Assembly: GCA_945874155.1 (NCBI GenBank)
Contig: CAMCFO010000026.1
Span: 1 to 37,424 of the forward strand
DNA length: 37,424 bases
Direction: 5' to 3'
DNA from: an uncultured Bacteroidales bacterium
GTDB taxonomy: Bacteria > Bacteroidota > Bacteroidia > Bacteroidales > UBA932
The notes below the pieces were generated by a model. The model was not told where the DNA came from. It saw nothing but the letters and a program-made list of their open reading frames with translations, and searched no databases. Below are positions 7,005-15,429 of the stretch, one piece after another (the first letter of the stretch is position 1; each line of letters starts with the position of its first letter). The position numbers and the translations under genes were made by a program.

Positions 7005-8003
7005 ATGCCTACAATGTTGGAGAAAGCCACCTGGCTGATGGAACGTCTTCGGACACCTGTCACTATGAGAAAACTTCAGGAAGAATGGATGTATGATCCT
7101 ATGAACAACTATCCCGGCAGGCCGTTCGACAAAAAGACCTTCGATAACTGGAGAAATTATTTGGCAGCCTACTTCGGAGTCGATGTGGAGATGGTCCGGT
7201 TCGCCGGCAGGAAAACACTCTATTGCCTCAAGTCAGCTCCGGGAGCCGGCAACGCCAGAAAATGGCTCATCAACACCGTCTCTGTCCAGAATACTCTGCG
7301 AGAGAATCTCGCCATAAGGGACAGGATACTGCTTGAGGATATCCCATCATCTGGGGATGTGCTTAAGACCATACTCGATGCCGTCAAGCAGAACCGTCTC
7401 ATCAGATTCGACTACGAGGACTATTGGGAAGATCCTGTCACCGTCACGATGCAGCCCTATTTCGTGAAACTATACCGCCAGCACTGGAAAGTCATCGGAC
7501 CGCTCGAGGATGGCAAGATTGAGGGCATAAGGTCCTACGCCCTTGACACGGACAGGATGAAGAATCTCAGGGTGCTGGACGAAAAGTTCATTTATCCGGA
7601 AGATTTCAGCCCAGAGGATTTCATGGCTGACTGCATAGGCATTTTCACATTCCCTACAAAAGCCTCAAAGCCAAAGGATGTCATCATCCTCGCCTGGGAG
7701 AAGGTCAATCTCTACCTCAAGCACACTCCCCTGCACCGCAGCCAGAGGATACTTTACGACTGCCCGGAGGACGGCTACACCATATTCTGCTATCGTCTGC
7801 ACCCCACCGAAGACTTCTTTCAGGAGGTCTGCCGCTACGGAAACAATATGGAAGTGCTCTACCCAAATGATGTCCGCGCAGAGATGATAAAAATCATCAA
7901 GGGGATGGACGACGAGTATGCCGGGGTATCGAGGGAAGACTGCAAGAAGAAGGTCCCGAGCGTGCAGGAGTTGAAAGCATTAATGGAAGATGCGGAACAA
8001 TAG
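7005..8003 (+). CDS. WYL-domain transcriptional regulator
   Basis: A protein of 332 aa from the ATG at 7005; an in-frame TTG at 6912 lies upstream of the promoter box. Residues 1-75 form a helical N-terminal DNA-binding region. Residues 140-210 carry the WYL domain ('LIRFDYEDYW', 'VTMQPYFVKLYRQHWKVIG', 'IRSYALDTDRM'). The C-terminal region resembles the WCX extension ('YTIFCYRLHPTEDFFQEVCRYG'). WYL domains sense nucleic-acid or nucleotide ligands, and such regulators often control defence or DNA-damage genes. It is divergent to the UDG-like gene. The family call is secure; the ligand and targets are unknown. Confidence 0.88.
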   Translation: MPTMLEKATWLMERLRTPVTMRKLQEEWMYDPMNNYPGRPFDKKTFDNWRNYLAAYFGVDVEMVRFAGRKTLYCLKSAPGAGNARKWLINTVSVQNTLRENLAIRDRILLEDIPSSGDVLKTILDAVKQNRLIRFDYEDYWEDPVTVTMQPYFVKLYRQHWKVIGPLEDGKIEGIRSYALDTDRMKNLRVLDEKFIYPEDFSPEDFMADCIGIFTFPTKASKPKDVIILAWEKVNLYLKHTPLHRSQRILYDCPEDGYTIFCYRLHPTEDFFQEVCRYGNNMEVLYPNDVRAEMIKIIKGMDDEYAGVSREDCKKKVPSVQELKALMEDAEQ

Positions 8004-8124
8004 ATAATGTGCAAATATAGGATTTTATTGGTATAATACGGATAAATGACGTAATATTTGTTTATCTAATACTGATAATATGCAAACATTATGACCATTT
8101 AGTGCGGATAATTGTCAATTAAAC

Positions 8125-8440
8125 GACCCCGGCAAGCCGTGCAACGCAGAGATCGTCGTTTCATCTGTGCAACAAGTGTCGTTTGATCTGTGCAACAAGA
8201 ACGTTGGAGGAGCCGGATAGAAAGACGAGGTCAAGGCGCAAGGCGCAGCCGGTCCCGCAGCAACCTTTCGGTTGTGAGGACCCCGGCAAGCCGTGCAACG
8301 CAGAGATCGTAGTTTCATCTGTGCAACAAGAACGTTGGAGGAGCCGGATAGAAAGACGAGGTCAAGGCGCAAGGCGCAGCCGGTCCCGCAGCAACCTTTC
8401 GGTTGTGAGGACACCGGCAAGCCGTGCAACGCAGAGATCG
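8125..8440. repeat. Tandem repeat: 154-bp unit, 131-bp unit, 31-bp partial unit
   Basis: Unit 1 (8125-8278) and unit 2 (8279-8409) are nearly identical. Unit 1 carries 23 extra bases produced by an internal repeat of 'ATCTGTGCAACAAG'. A third copy is cut after 31 bases (8410-8440). Each full unit ends in a small hairpin, CAACC-TTTC-GGTTG. The GC content is well above that of the flanking bases. It sits exactly between two convergent genes, a typical home for dispersed repetitive elements. I do not recognise the family. Confidence 0.85.
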
Positions 8441-8441
8441 G

Positions 8442-8460
8442 CTTCCTATCCGGCTCCTCC
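8442..8460. repeat. Inverted copy of a repeat segment at the array end
   Basis: These 19 bases are the reverse complement, with one mismatch, of the segment at 8206-8224 in unit 1 and of the matching segment at 8337-8355 in unit 2. The array therefore ends in an inverted repeat that can pair back to it as a long hairpin. It could work as a bidirectional terminator for the two convergent genes. The esterase stop codon lies 2 bases beyond it. Confidence 0.7.
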
Positions 8461-8461
8461 C

Positions 8462-9397
8462 CTATTGCCAGAGTGAACGCAAGAACATTATACTGAAGAG
8501 CTCCCAGTTATGCCAATTATGCCCCCCAGAAGTAATATAAGACTCATAAACATACCCCTTCCGGTTAAGATAGCTCATATAAGACTCCAAGCGAGGAAAA
8601 AAGATGTCGATATTCCCGGTCATAAGCCAGTAAAGCCGTGGAGGATCCGCAAACTGCACCGCCAGTTTCTTCTTCAGCCGGGCATAGAACTTCGCATAAG
8701 GGCCGATTTTCACAAATGACTCGGCAACAGGCGAAAACATCCCGAGGTATCCGAACATATCCGGATGATTTGCAGAAATGTGTATAGTCTGCAATGCCCC
8801 GAAAGACAAGCCGGCCAAAGCCCTCGAATTCTTTTCCGGAATGGTCCTGTAAAGGCTGTCCACCGACATCACAACATCCCTCACGAAACCCGTTTCAACC
8901 ACTCCGTCCAAGTCTCCGAATCCTTCGACCATATTCTTCCTCCTCCCGTGGCCGTAGTCCTTGTCGTCATTGTACTGGTTGGTATTCGGAAGAACCAGGA
9001 TTGTCTCTTCCATATCCCCTTCCTCCGTCAGTCTGTCTATGTTTTGCAGAATGTTTCCCTGCCTTATCCAGGACAGTTCCGTCCCGCTTGCCCCGTGCAG
9101 CAGATATAGCACAGGATACCTCTTTTCCGGGTTATGATAATAGGACTTGGGCAGATAGACGAACATACGGCGCTCGGATGGTCCCGGGACACTGGTCGGA
9201 ACCACTACAGACTCAAGTGTTCCATGAGGTTCATAAGCAATATTAGGCTCGGCATATTCAGGAAGAGGAGCAAACTTAGCCATAGTCCCGCAGGAGGAAA
9301 TACACAGCACAGCTGCAATGACATAATGGCAACCGGCCAGCAGTTTTCCCGATTTACGAATCCGGCTTGCAATAATCGATATATAGGTCAAAAACAT
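8462..9397 (-). CDS. Alpha/beta-hydrolase esterase lipoprotein (esterase D/ferulic-esterase-like)
   Basis: A protein of 311 aa from the ATG at 9397; the longer frame starts with TTG inside the promoter. It has a basic, hydrophobic leader ending in the lipobox 'CISSC', so it is probably a lipoprotein. The alpha/beta-hydrolase core includes 'RYPVLYLLHGASG' (oxyanion region), 'AGLSFGALQ' (GxSxG nucleophile serine), 'TGNIDIFF' (possible acid) and 'SGGHNWHNWELF' (catalytic histidine near the C-terminus). This layout matches putative esterases of the PF00756 type, which in Bacteroidetes often remove feruloyl or acetyl groups from plant glycans. It is monocistronic, with its 3' end against the repeat array. 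The substrate is unknown. Confidence 0.85.
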   Translation of the reverse strand: MFLTYISIIASRIRKSGKLLAGCHYVIAAVLCISSCGTMAKFAPLPEYAEPNIAYEPHGTLESVVVPTSVPGPSERRMFVYLPKSYYHNPEKRYPVLYLLHGASGTELSWIRQGNILQNIDRLTEEGDMEETILVLPNTNQYNDDKDYGHGRRKNMVEGFGDLDGVVETGFVRDVVMSVDSLYRTIPEKNSRALAGLSFGALQTIHISANHPDMFGYLGMFSPVAESFVKIGPYAKFYARLKKKLAVQFADPPRLYWLMTGNIDIFFPRLESYMSYLNRKGYVYESYITSGGHNWHNWELFSIMFLRSLWQ

Positions 9398-9419
9398 ATA
9401 ATTTCTCAAAAACGAGTTG

Positions 9420-9427
9420 CAAATGTA
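9420..9427 (-). promoter_or_regulatory. -7 box (TACATTTG) of the esterase gene
   Basis: A perfect TAnnTTTG on the minus strand, 22 bp before the ATG at 9397. The alternative TTG start at 9430 would lie upstream of it, which supports the shorter protein. No clear -33 TTTG is seen. Confidence 0.5.
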
Positions 9428-9497
9428 CAAATTTTCTGAATTTTTGATTAAGTTTGCCGTCCTATAACGGTCAGCACACTAATTTTTAACGAATAAA

Positions 9498-10337
9498 ATG
9501 TCAAAGAGAATTGCCATCCAGGGTGTCAAGGGCTGTTTCCACGAACAGGCCGCCAGACTCTTTTATAAAGACTTGCCAGACATTGAGATAATCGAATGTG
9601 ACAACTTTGAGGATCTGTACCTGGCTATGGATTCGGGCAAGGCGGATGCTGCAATTATGGCCATAGAAAACACCGTTTCAGGCGGTCTCCTGCCCAATTT
9701 CGAACTCCTGCGCAAATACCAGAGGGAAATCAAAGGGGAAATCTTCCTGCGCATCAAGCAGAACCTTATGGCTCTTCCCGGGCAGGACATTACCGACATT
9801 AAGGAAGTCCGGACCCATTATATGGCAATAAACCAGACCAGGGAATTCTTCCGGGAGCATCCGCAAATCAGACTCGTAGAATCGGAGGACACCGCCAAAA
9901 GTGCAGCACAAGTGGCCCTAGAAGGGCTCAAGGGAGTGGGGGCAGTGGCCTCGGAACTCGCAGCCGAACTCTACGGGCTGGACATCATAGCCGAAAGCAT
10001 TGAAACCTTCAAGCAAAACTTCACCAGATTCCTGATATTGGACGAAAACTACAGCCCGTCCGAGAGCGCAATAGACAAATCCAGCATCTGTTTCACCCTC
10101 CCCCACACCGCAGGTTCGCTGGCCCACGTGCTCACCATTCTTTCCTTCTACGGAATGAACCTTACCAGAATCCAGTCCCTGCCGATTCCCGGAAGAGAAT
10201 GGCAGTATTTCTTCTACGCCGACATAAAATTCGTAGATAGGGAAAGATACCGCCAGGCCCTTGCTGCAGTCCGTCCGCTGATGGAAGACCTGAGGATTCT
10301 TGGAGAATATGTGAGCGCCAAAGGCACTGCAGAATAA
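9498..10337 (+). CDS. pheA: Prephenate dehydratase
   Basis: A 279-aa enzyme that converts prephenate to phenylpyruvate, the step toward phenylalanine. The dehydratase domain spans about 1-185. It includes 'AIMAIENTVSG' at 52-62 and the catalytic 'FTRF' at 175-178. An ACT regulatory domain follows at about 196-275 ('AGSLAHVLTILSFYGMNLTRIQSLPI'). The usual ACT 'ESRP' motif reads 'QSLP'; I believe this is common in the phylum, but I cannot check. No chorismate mutase domain is fused, unlike in enterobacteria. It starts the pheA-metX-thrA set, 43 bp before metX. Confidence 0.95.
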   Translation: MSKRIAIQGVKGCFHEQAARLFYKDLPDIEIIECDNFEDLYLAMDSGKADAAIMAIENTVSGGLLPNFELLRKYQREIKGEIFLRIKQNLMALPGQDITDIKEVRTHYMAINQTREFFREHPQIRLVESEDTAKSAAQVALEGLKGVGAVASELAAELYGLDIIAESIETFKQNFTRFLILDENYSPSESAIDKSSICFTLPHTAGSLAHVLTILSFYGMNLTRIQSLPIPGREWQYFFYADIKFVDRERYRQALAAVRPLMEDLRILGEYVSAKGTAE

Positions 10338-10380
10338 GATATTCCAAAAATTTACGATATTTGCAACTGCTATATCGAGA

Positions 10381-11409
10381 ATGGTCAGAGACGAATATAT
10401 ATCGAAAGATTCATTTGAATTCGAGGCGGGAGGAAGACTCGACGCCTTGAAAATAGTATTCCATAGGTCAGAACAGGCTTGGGTAGCGGGAGACAGCCGC
10501 AAAGTGATATGGATTTGCCACGCCCTCACGGCCAATTCGGACCCATGTGACTGGTGGCCTCAGATGGTGGGAGAAGGTCGATTGCTGGACACCGGGAAAT
10601 ACTTTGTAGTATGCGTCAATATGCTCGCCTCCCCCTATGGTTCATCCGGTCCGTCAAGCATCAATCCGGACACCGGGAAACCCTACTATTTCGACTTCCC
10701 GCACGTTACCGTAAGGGATATTGTCAAGGCCAACGAATTGGTACGCAGACATTTGGGCATTGACAAGATAGACATCATAATAGGGTCATCCATAGGCGGC
10801 TTCCAGGCGATAGAATGGACTATAATGTATCCTCAGGCCATAGCCAATGCTGTCTTTATGGCCACATCCGCAAGAGTGACCCCTTGGCTTACAGCATATA
10901 ACGAGTCCATGAGAATGGCTCTGGAAGCAGACCCGACCTTTCACGAATGCGGCAGTCTCAAAGGAGGAGAAGCAGGCCTGAGATGCGCCAGGAGCATAGC
11001 CCTTATTTCCTACAGAAGCTACGAAGGCTACAACAGCACCCAGGCAGAAGCAGATCCTGACTGCCTTTTTGCGGGCCGTGCTTCCTCCTACCAGAGATAC
11101 CAGGGTAAGAAACTGGCAGACCGCTTCGATGCCTATTCCTACTGGTACCTATGCAATGCAGTGGACAGCAACAATGCCGGCAGAGGCAGAGGCTCGGTGG
11201 AGCAGGCCCTCGGCAGCATAAAGGCAAGTGTAACAGTGGTTGGAATAGACAGCGACCATCTCTTTCCTCCCCCGGAACAGAAGTTCCTGGCCGAACACAT
11301 TCCCGGGGCGGAATATTTCGAAATAAGCTCCAATTTCGGACACGACGGTTTTCTTTTGGAATTCACACAGTTGGAACAGATACTCAAACCCATATTGGAT
11401 AGGTTATAA
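10381..11409 (+). CDS. metX: Homoserine O-acetyltransferase
   Basis: A 342-aa alpha/beta-hydrolase-fold enzyme that acetylates homoserine for methionine synthesis. The catalytic triad is visible: Ser137 in 'GSSIGG', Asp292 in 'GIDSDHLFPP' and His321 in 'FGHDGFLLE'. The 'NMLASPYGSSGPSS' segment at 80-93 is also typical of the family. The acyl donor (acetyl or succinyl) cannot be settled from this, but the MetX fold usually uses acetyl-CoA. The stop codon lies one base before the thrA start, so supply of homoserine and its first use are co-expressed. Confidence 0.93.
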   Translation: MVRDEYISKDSFEFEAGGRLDALKIVFHRSEQAWVAGDSRKVIWICHALTANSDPCDWWPQMVGEGRLLDTGKYFVVCVNMLASPYGSSGPSSINPDTGKPYYFDFPHVTVRDIVKANELVRRHLGIDKIDIIIGSSIGGFQAIEWTIMYPQAIANAVFMATSARVTPWLTAYNESMRMALEADPTFHECGSLKGGEAGLRCARSIALISYRSYEGYNSTQAEADPDCLFAGRASSYQRYQGKKLADRFDAYSYWYLCNAVDSNNAGRGRGSVEQALGSIKASVTVVGIDSDHLFPPPEQKFLAEHIPGAEYFEISSNFGHDGFLLEFTQLEQILKPILDRL

Positions 11410-11410
11410 T

Positions 11411-13864
11411 ATGCAGGTACTTAAATTCGGAGGCACATCAGTTGCCGATGCACAAAGCATCTCTCAAGTAGTGGACATCGTCAGCAAGGCTGCCGAAAGT
11501 GACAGAACAATTTTAGTGTGCTCAGCAATAAGCAAATGCACAGACAAACTCATCAAGATCGGAAATCTCGCCTCATCAGGTGATTCTGAATATGTAACCT
11601 TCATCGATGAACTTCAGGAAAGACACCATCAGATTATCCTGGAACTTCTTCCAATCGAGAAACAGGCTGAACTCATTGAAGTTTGTGATGCCCATTTCAA
11701 CTCTCTCAGGGGCATCTGCCAGGGCGTGTTTCTGCTCAGGGAACTCTCCCCTGCCAGTCTGGACGCAATCGCAAGTTTCGGAGAACTCTGGTCCACCAAA
11801 ATCATAACCGCAAAACTCGCTTCCATAGGTCTGGCCACCAAATGGATAGACTCCCGAGAGCTGATCAAGACCACTGAGCAGAACGGGCGCAATGCCGTGG
11901 ACACAAGACTCACATTCGGCAGAATCCGCAGGATGATAGAAAACAGTCCCATTACCCAGGTATTCATAGCTCCGGGATTCATAGCATCAGACATTCAGGG
12001 CCGGGTAACCACCTTGGGCAGAGGCGGTTCTGACTATTCTGCATCCCTTTTTGCAGCCGCCTGCGAGGCCAGGACTCTGGAGATATGGACAGATGTGCCG
12101 GGAATGATGACAGCCAATCCGAAAACAGTGCCTTCAGCAAGGACCATCAGAAACATTTCCTACAAGGCAGCACTCGAACTGTCCCATTTTGGAGCAAAGG
12201 TCATCTACCCTCCGACCATAAGGCCGGCAGTTGCTATGGGCATACCTATATATGTCAAAGACACATTCCATCCTGATGACCCGGGCACTCTGATTGAGAA
12301 GAATCCTCCGCGCAGCAAAGACCAGCTCATCGGAATTTCCAACTCGGACGACATTGCCCTGCTTTCCCTCGAAGGCAGCGGAATGGTGGGCATTCCCGGC
12401 TTTTCAAGCCGCCTCTTTGAGACACTCAGCCGCAACGGCATCAATATCATACTCATCACTCAGGCTTCATCCGTACACACAATGTGCATAGCCGTATCCG
12501 AGAAGGATGCAGAAAAGGCCAAGGAAGCAGCCGACAGATGTTTTGCTTATGAAATCAGCACCGGGGAACTGAATCCGCTGAAAGTGGAAAAGGGATTCTC
12601 CATCGTATGCCTTGTGGGGGACGACGTGCTCAACCAGAGCGGAGCCACGGGCAGGATGCTGGCAACCCTCGGGAAACACAGCATCAGAGTCCGGGCAACT
12701 GCTCAGGGCTCATCAGAAAGAAATGTTTCCGTGATTGTGCGCTCACAGGATGCCTCCGATGCCATATATCACATCCACAATGAGTTCTTCGACAAATCCC
12801 CTGTCAAAGACATACACCTTTTCATCGCCGGTTTCGGAGTCGTGGGCCGTGCTCTTGTGGAACTCATCCACAAGAATTCCGATAAGATTGTAGCACGGAC
12901 AGGCAAGAAAATCCACGTTTGCGGATTGTCCAACAGCCGAAAATTCGTGGTGAATATGGCGGGGCTTGACCTCAGTGACCCTGTGGCGCTGCTTGATGAG
13001 GGAGCCAGCTCCGCGGATGAGGCATATTTCCGCCGTCTTGCAGAGATTTCTCTTGAAAATTCTGTATTCGTGGACTGTACGGGCTCTTCGGACATTGCTT
13101 ATAAATATCTGAACCTCTTCAAGAGGGGCTATTCCGTGGTGGCCTGCAACAAAATCACTTTCTCGGCACCATACAGCCAGTATGCCCGCCTGAAGGAAAC
13201 TGCGCTCGCCAATGGGGTGTCGCTCAGGTATGAGACCACTGTGGGAGCTGCACTTCCTATACTTGAATCCATTTCACGCAGTGTGAACAGTGGTGATGAA
13301 ATTCTCAAGGTGGAGGCAGTGCTCAGCGGAACCCTCAACTATATTTTCAGCAATTACGCCGGCGGAGAGGGAGGCACATTCGCCGAAGTGGTGAAACGCG
13401 CCCAGGATGCAGGGTACACCGAGCCGGACCCACGTCTGGACCTCAGCGGCAGGGACGTACTCCGCAAACTTCTCATCCTCTCCCGTGAGGCAGGAGTGCC
13501 GCTGGAGGAAAAGGATGTACGGATCAATCCTGTGCTGGGACCTGAATTCTTCACCGGAAAGGTGGATGAATTCTATGCAAAGCTTGCTGAGAATGAGGAG
13601 AACTTCGCGGCTTCCTACTGGGCAGCTGCTGAAAAGGGCCTGAGGCAGAGGTTTGTGGCAAGTCTCATCAAGACTGAAGATGGATACAAGGCCGAAATGG
13701 GCATACAGAATGTCGGGCCGGAGCATCCGCTTTTCAATCTTTGCGGAACGGACAATGCCGCCATCATCAAGACGGATTTCTACCCTTCACCTCTGGTCAT
13801 ACAGGGCGCAGGAGCCGGGGCACGTCAAACTGCTTCGGGGGTACTCAACGACATAATCCTGTAG
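11411..13864 (+). CDS. thrA: Bifunctional aspartokinase/homoserine dehydrogenase
   Basis: An 817-aa fusion of two enzymes of the aspartate pathway. Residues 1-295 are the aspartokinase ('KFGGTS' at 5-10, 'GRGGSDYSA' at 203-211). Two ACT-type regulatory segments lie between about 305 and 455. From about 467 to the end is homoserine dehydrogenase, with a dinucleotide-binding 'GFGVVG' at 474-479 and 'VLSGTLNYIFSNY' in the substrate region. It makes aspartyl phosphate and reduces aspartate semialdehyde to homoserine. ThrA and MetL have the same domain plan, so the effector cannot be read from sequence. Being adjacent to metX hints at methionine flow. Confidence 0.95.
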   Translation: MQVLKFGGTSVADAQSISQVVDIVSKAAESDRTILVCSAISKCTDKLIKIGNLASSGDSEYVTFIDELQERHHQIILELLPIEKQAELIEVCDAHFNSLRGICQGVFLLRELSPASLDAIASFGELWSTKIITAKLASIGLATKWIDSRELIKTTEQNGRNAVDTRLTFGRIRRMIENSPITQVFIAPGFIASDIQGRVTTLGRGGSDYSASLFAAACEARTLEIWTDVPGMMTANPKTVPSARTIRNISYKAALELSHFGAKVIYPPTIRPAVAMGIPIYVKDTFHPDDPGTLIEKNPPRSKDQLIGISNSDDIALLSLEGSGMVGIPGFSSRLFETLSRNGINIILITQASSVHTMCIAVSEKDAEKAKEAADRCFAYEISTGELNPLKVEKGFSIVCLVGDDVLNQSGATGRMLATLGKHSIRVRATAQGSSERNVSVIVRSQDASDAIYHIHNEFFDKSPVKDIHLFIAGFGVVGRALVELIHKNSDKIVARTGKKIHVCGLSNSRKFVVNMAGLDLSDPVALLDEGASSADEAYFRRLAEISLENSVFVDCTGSSDIAYKYLNLFKRGYSVVACNKITFSAPYSQYARLKETALANGVSLRYETTVGAALPILESISRSVNSGDEILKVEAVLSGTLNYIFSNYAGGEGGTFAEVVKRAQDAGYTEPDPRLDLSGRDVLRKLLILSREAGVPLEEKDVRINPVLGPEFFTGKVDEFYAKLAENEENFAASYWAAAEKGLRQRFVASLIKTEDGYKAEMGIQNVGPEHPLFNLCGTDNAAIIKTDFYPSPLVIQGAGAGARQTASGVLNDIIL

Positions 13865-13873
13865 CCACCCACT

Positions 13874-14530
13874 TCAGTCAAACAGCACTCGCGGATTCAT
13901 TCGGCGGGGGCTTTTCCATTCTATGCCGAATTGGGCGAGGGCAGCTGTGCGCTCAGGCCAGAAGGCGTGGCAGAAACCCATTCCGCGAGGCATATCAGCA
14001 AGATTGGAATAGGCAATCCTGTCCGCCTCGTCGATAACTTCCTCCCAGCGGGCAGTCCATTCCACAGGGTCGCTCTTCAGATGTCCGGACTCGCGTATCT
14101 GGTCCAGACGGCCCTGGTCTGCAAATTCTATATTGCGCTGATAGAAACGCAGTTCCTTCTCCACATCTTCAGTAATGCTCAAGTCGTGCATAGTCTGGGC
14201 CTCTATATCCCTGAGGACTCCGAGCAGGAGATTCAGCAATTTGACTTTCAGCCTCGGATGGTCAAAGATACAATCCAGCATTTCACTGATTGCGGAATAG
14301 AGATAATTCAGCTTGTGAGCGAATTCGCTGAGCCATTTGGCATAATGAAGAAATACCCTGGCCATTTCAGTGGTCTCCCAAGGTCTGTCCATTTCCTGAA
14401 GATTCTCCTTGGACAAACTTATGCACAGGTTACAGAGTTCGCAATACTTGTCCAAGTCTTCCCCATAGGAACTCAGAGGCTTTGAAGAACATTCAGCCAG
14501 AAGTTCAGTGTATTTTTCTTTTGCAGACAT
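13874..14530 (-). CDS. Hypothetical helical protein
   Basis: A protein of 218 aa from the ATG at 14530; the longer frame runs upstream through the promoter box and into the end of cysE. No family is recognised. It is predicted all-helical and mostly soluble, with a cluster of cysteines near the N-terminus ('YCELCNLCISL'). The C-terminus is well structured, with many aromatic residues ('GFCHAFWPERTAALAQFGIEWKSP'). It is convergent with thrA, with only 9 bp between the stops. It has its own promoter-like box and is probably a single gene. Confidence 0.7.
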   Translation of the reverse strand: MSAKEKYTELLAECSSKPLSSYGEDLDKYCELCNLCISLSKENLQEMDRPWETTEMARVFLHYAKWLSEFAHKLNYLYSAISEMLDCIFDHPRLKVKLLNLLLGVLRDIEAQTMHDLSITEDVEKELRFYQRNIEFADQGRLDQIRESGHLKSDPVEWTARWEEVIDEADRIAYSNLADMPRGMGFCHAFWPERTAALAQFGIEWKSPRRMNPRVLFD

Positions 14531-14546
14531 ATGGTTTACATTTCTG

Positions 14547-14554
14547 CAAAAATA
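14547..14554 (-). promoter_or_regulatory. -7 box (TATTTTTG) of the helical hypothetical gene
   Basis: A TAnnTTTG match on the minus strand, 16 bp before the ATG at 14530, inside the 58-bp gap behind cysE. No clear -33 element is seen. Confidence 0.4.
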
Positions 14555-14588
14555 ATAAATACTTGCAAAACTTGAGCGATGAATTTCC

Positions 14589-15398
14589 TCAGATTCCGCC
14601 TCCGTCTGTGAAATGGGTCGCAATAGATTTGCCCTGGATTACGCGGGAGTATGGCGGGAGGCTTTCGGTCTGCCATATATTACCCCCGATAATGGAATCG
14701 TGGCCTATGGTTATGCGTCCGAGTATGGAAGAATTGGAATATATGGTCACGTTGTCCTCGATGATCGGATGTCTCGGGCCGCTGATCGCCTTGCCTTTCT
14801 CATCATAGCGGAAACTCTTTGCGCCAAGTGTAACTCCCTGATATATACGGACGTGATTACCAACCACAGCCGTCTCACCGATTACCACTCCGGTGCCGTG
14901 GTCTATGCCGAAATAGTCACCGATTTCAGCCCCGGGGTGGATGTCTATTCCCGTTTCGGAATGTGCCATTTCAGTTATCATACGAGGCACCAGAGGGAGA
15001 CCGAGAAGGAAGAGCTGGTGCGCCAGACGATAGTGCAGCATAGCCTTGACCGAAGGATAGCAGAGAATTATTTCTGCCGGGTCCTTTGCAGCAGGATCTG
15101 CGTCATATATGGAACTGACATCTGTCCAGACTGATGCCTTGAGCGCCGGGAGCTTTTCCATAAGTCCGGTGGCAATGTCCTGTGGAGAGGTCTCGAGTTT
15201 CGGGAGAGATGAAGCGAGTGAAAGTATGCCGTAATATAGTTCGGCGTGTTTCTGCTCTTCGGGCATAGTGTCATAATAGCCCGGAAAAACGGCAGAACTG
15301 AAGAGGGCGACCACTTTACGTACAATGGAAGAATCAACGTGCACACCCACGTGAGTCTGGGCGTGCACATTGAATTTGCTGAAATCTACTGTATTCAT
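14589..15398 (-). CDS. cysE: Serine O-acetyltransferase (EpsC type)
   Basis: A protein of 269 aa from the ATG at 15398; the longer frame would overlap cysK. It transfers acetyl from acetyl-CoA to serine, giving the substrate of CysK. The N-terminal half is helical. The C-terminal half is a left-handed beta-helix of hexapeptide repeats ('GIDIHPGAEIGDYFGIDHGTGVVIGETAVVGN'), including the catalytic Asp/His region. It lies 31 bp behind cysK and is surely co-transcribed. The end ('GKSIATHFTDGGGI') lacks the long tail of some family members, as in EpsC-type enzymes. Confidence 0.93.
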   Translation of the reverse strand: MNTVDFSKFNVHAQTHVGVHVDSSIVRKVVALFSSAVFPGYYDTMPEEQKHAELYYGILSLASSLPKLETSPQDIATGLMEKLPALKASVWTDVSSIYDADPAAKDPAEIILCYPSVKAMLHYRLAHQLFLLGLPLVPRMITEMAHSETGIDIHPGAEIGDYFGIDHGTGVVIGETAVVGNHVRIYQGVTLGAKSFRYDEKGKAISGPRHPIIEDNVTIYSNSSILGRITIGHDSIIGGNIWQTESLPPYSRVIQGKSIATHFTDGGGI

Positions 15399-15429
15399 TC
15401 TCAATGGATTAATTTCTTCTGAATCCTTA

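Larger units (their letters stand above)
8004..8461. other. Intergenic region between convergent genes; repeat array
   Basis: 8004-8124 is AT-rich with no gene or clear signal. 8125-8460 is filled by a GC-rich repeat array (listed separately). Open frames across the repeat on both strands follow its periodicity and look like no protein family, so I treat them as chance frames. Confidence 0.65.

Noticed and set aside
8125..8440. CRISPR array
   Set aside because: The units are over 130 bp long, directly joined and nearly identical over their full length, with no spacer-repeat alternation and no cas gene nearby.
8125..8440. Diversity-generating retroelement template/variable repeats
   Set aside because: The differences between units are an internal duplication and a few bases, not adenine-specific changes. 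No reverse transcriptase gene is present.
8115..8496. Open frames on both strands across the repeat array (up to 104 aa)
   Set aside because: They repeat with the DNA repeat, are rich in Arg/Pro/Cys without any family pattern, and end within the array. They are best explained as chance frames in GC-rich repeats.
10338..10380. SAM riboswitch before metX
   Set aside because: Only 43 bp separate pheA and metX, too short for a SAM aptamer. No aptamer-like pairing is seen before pheA either.
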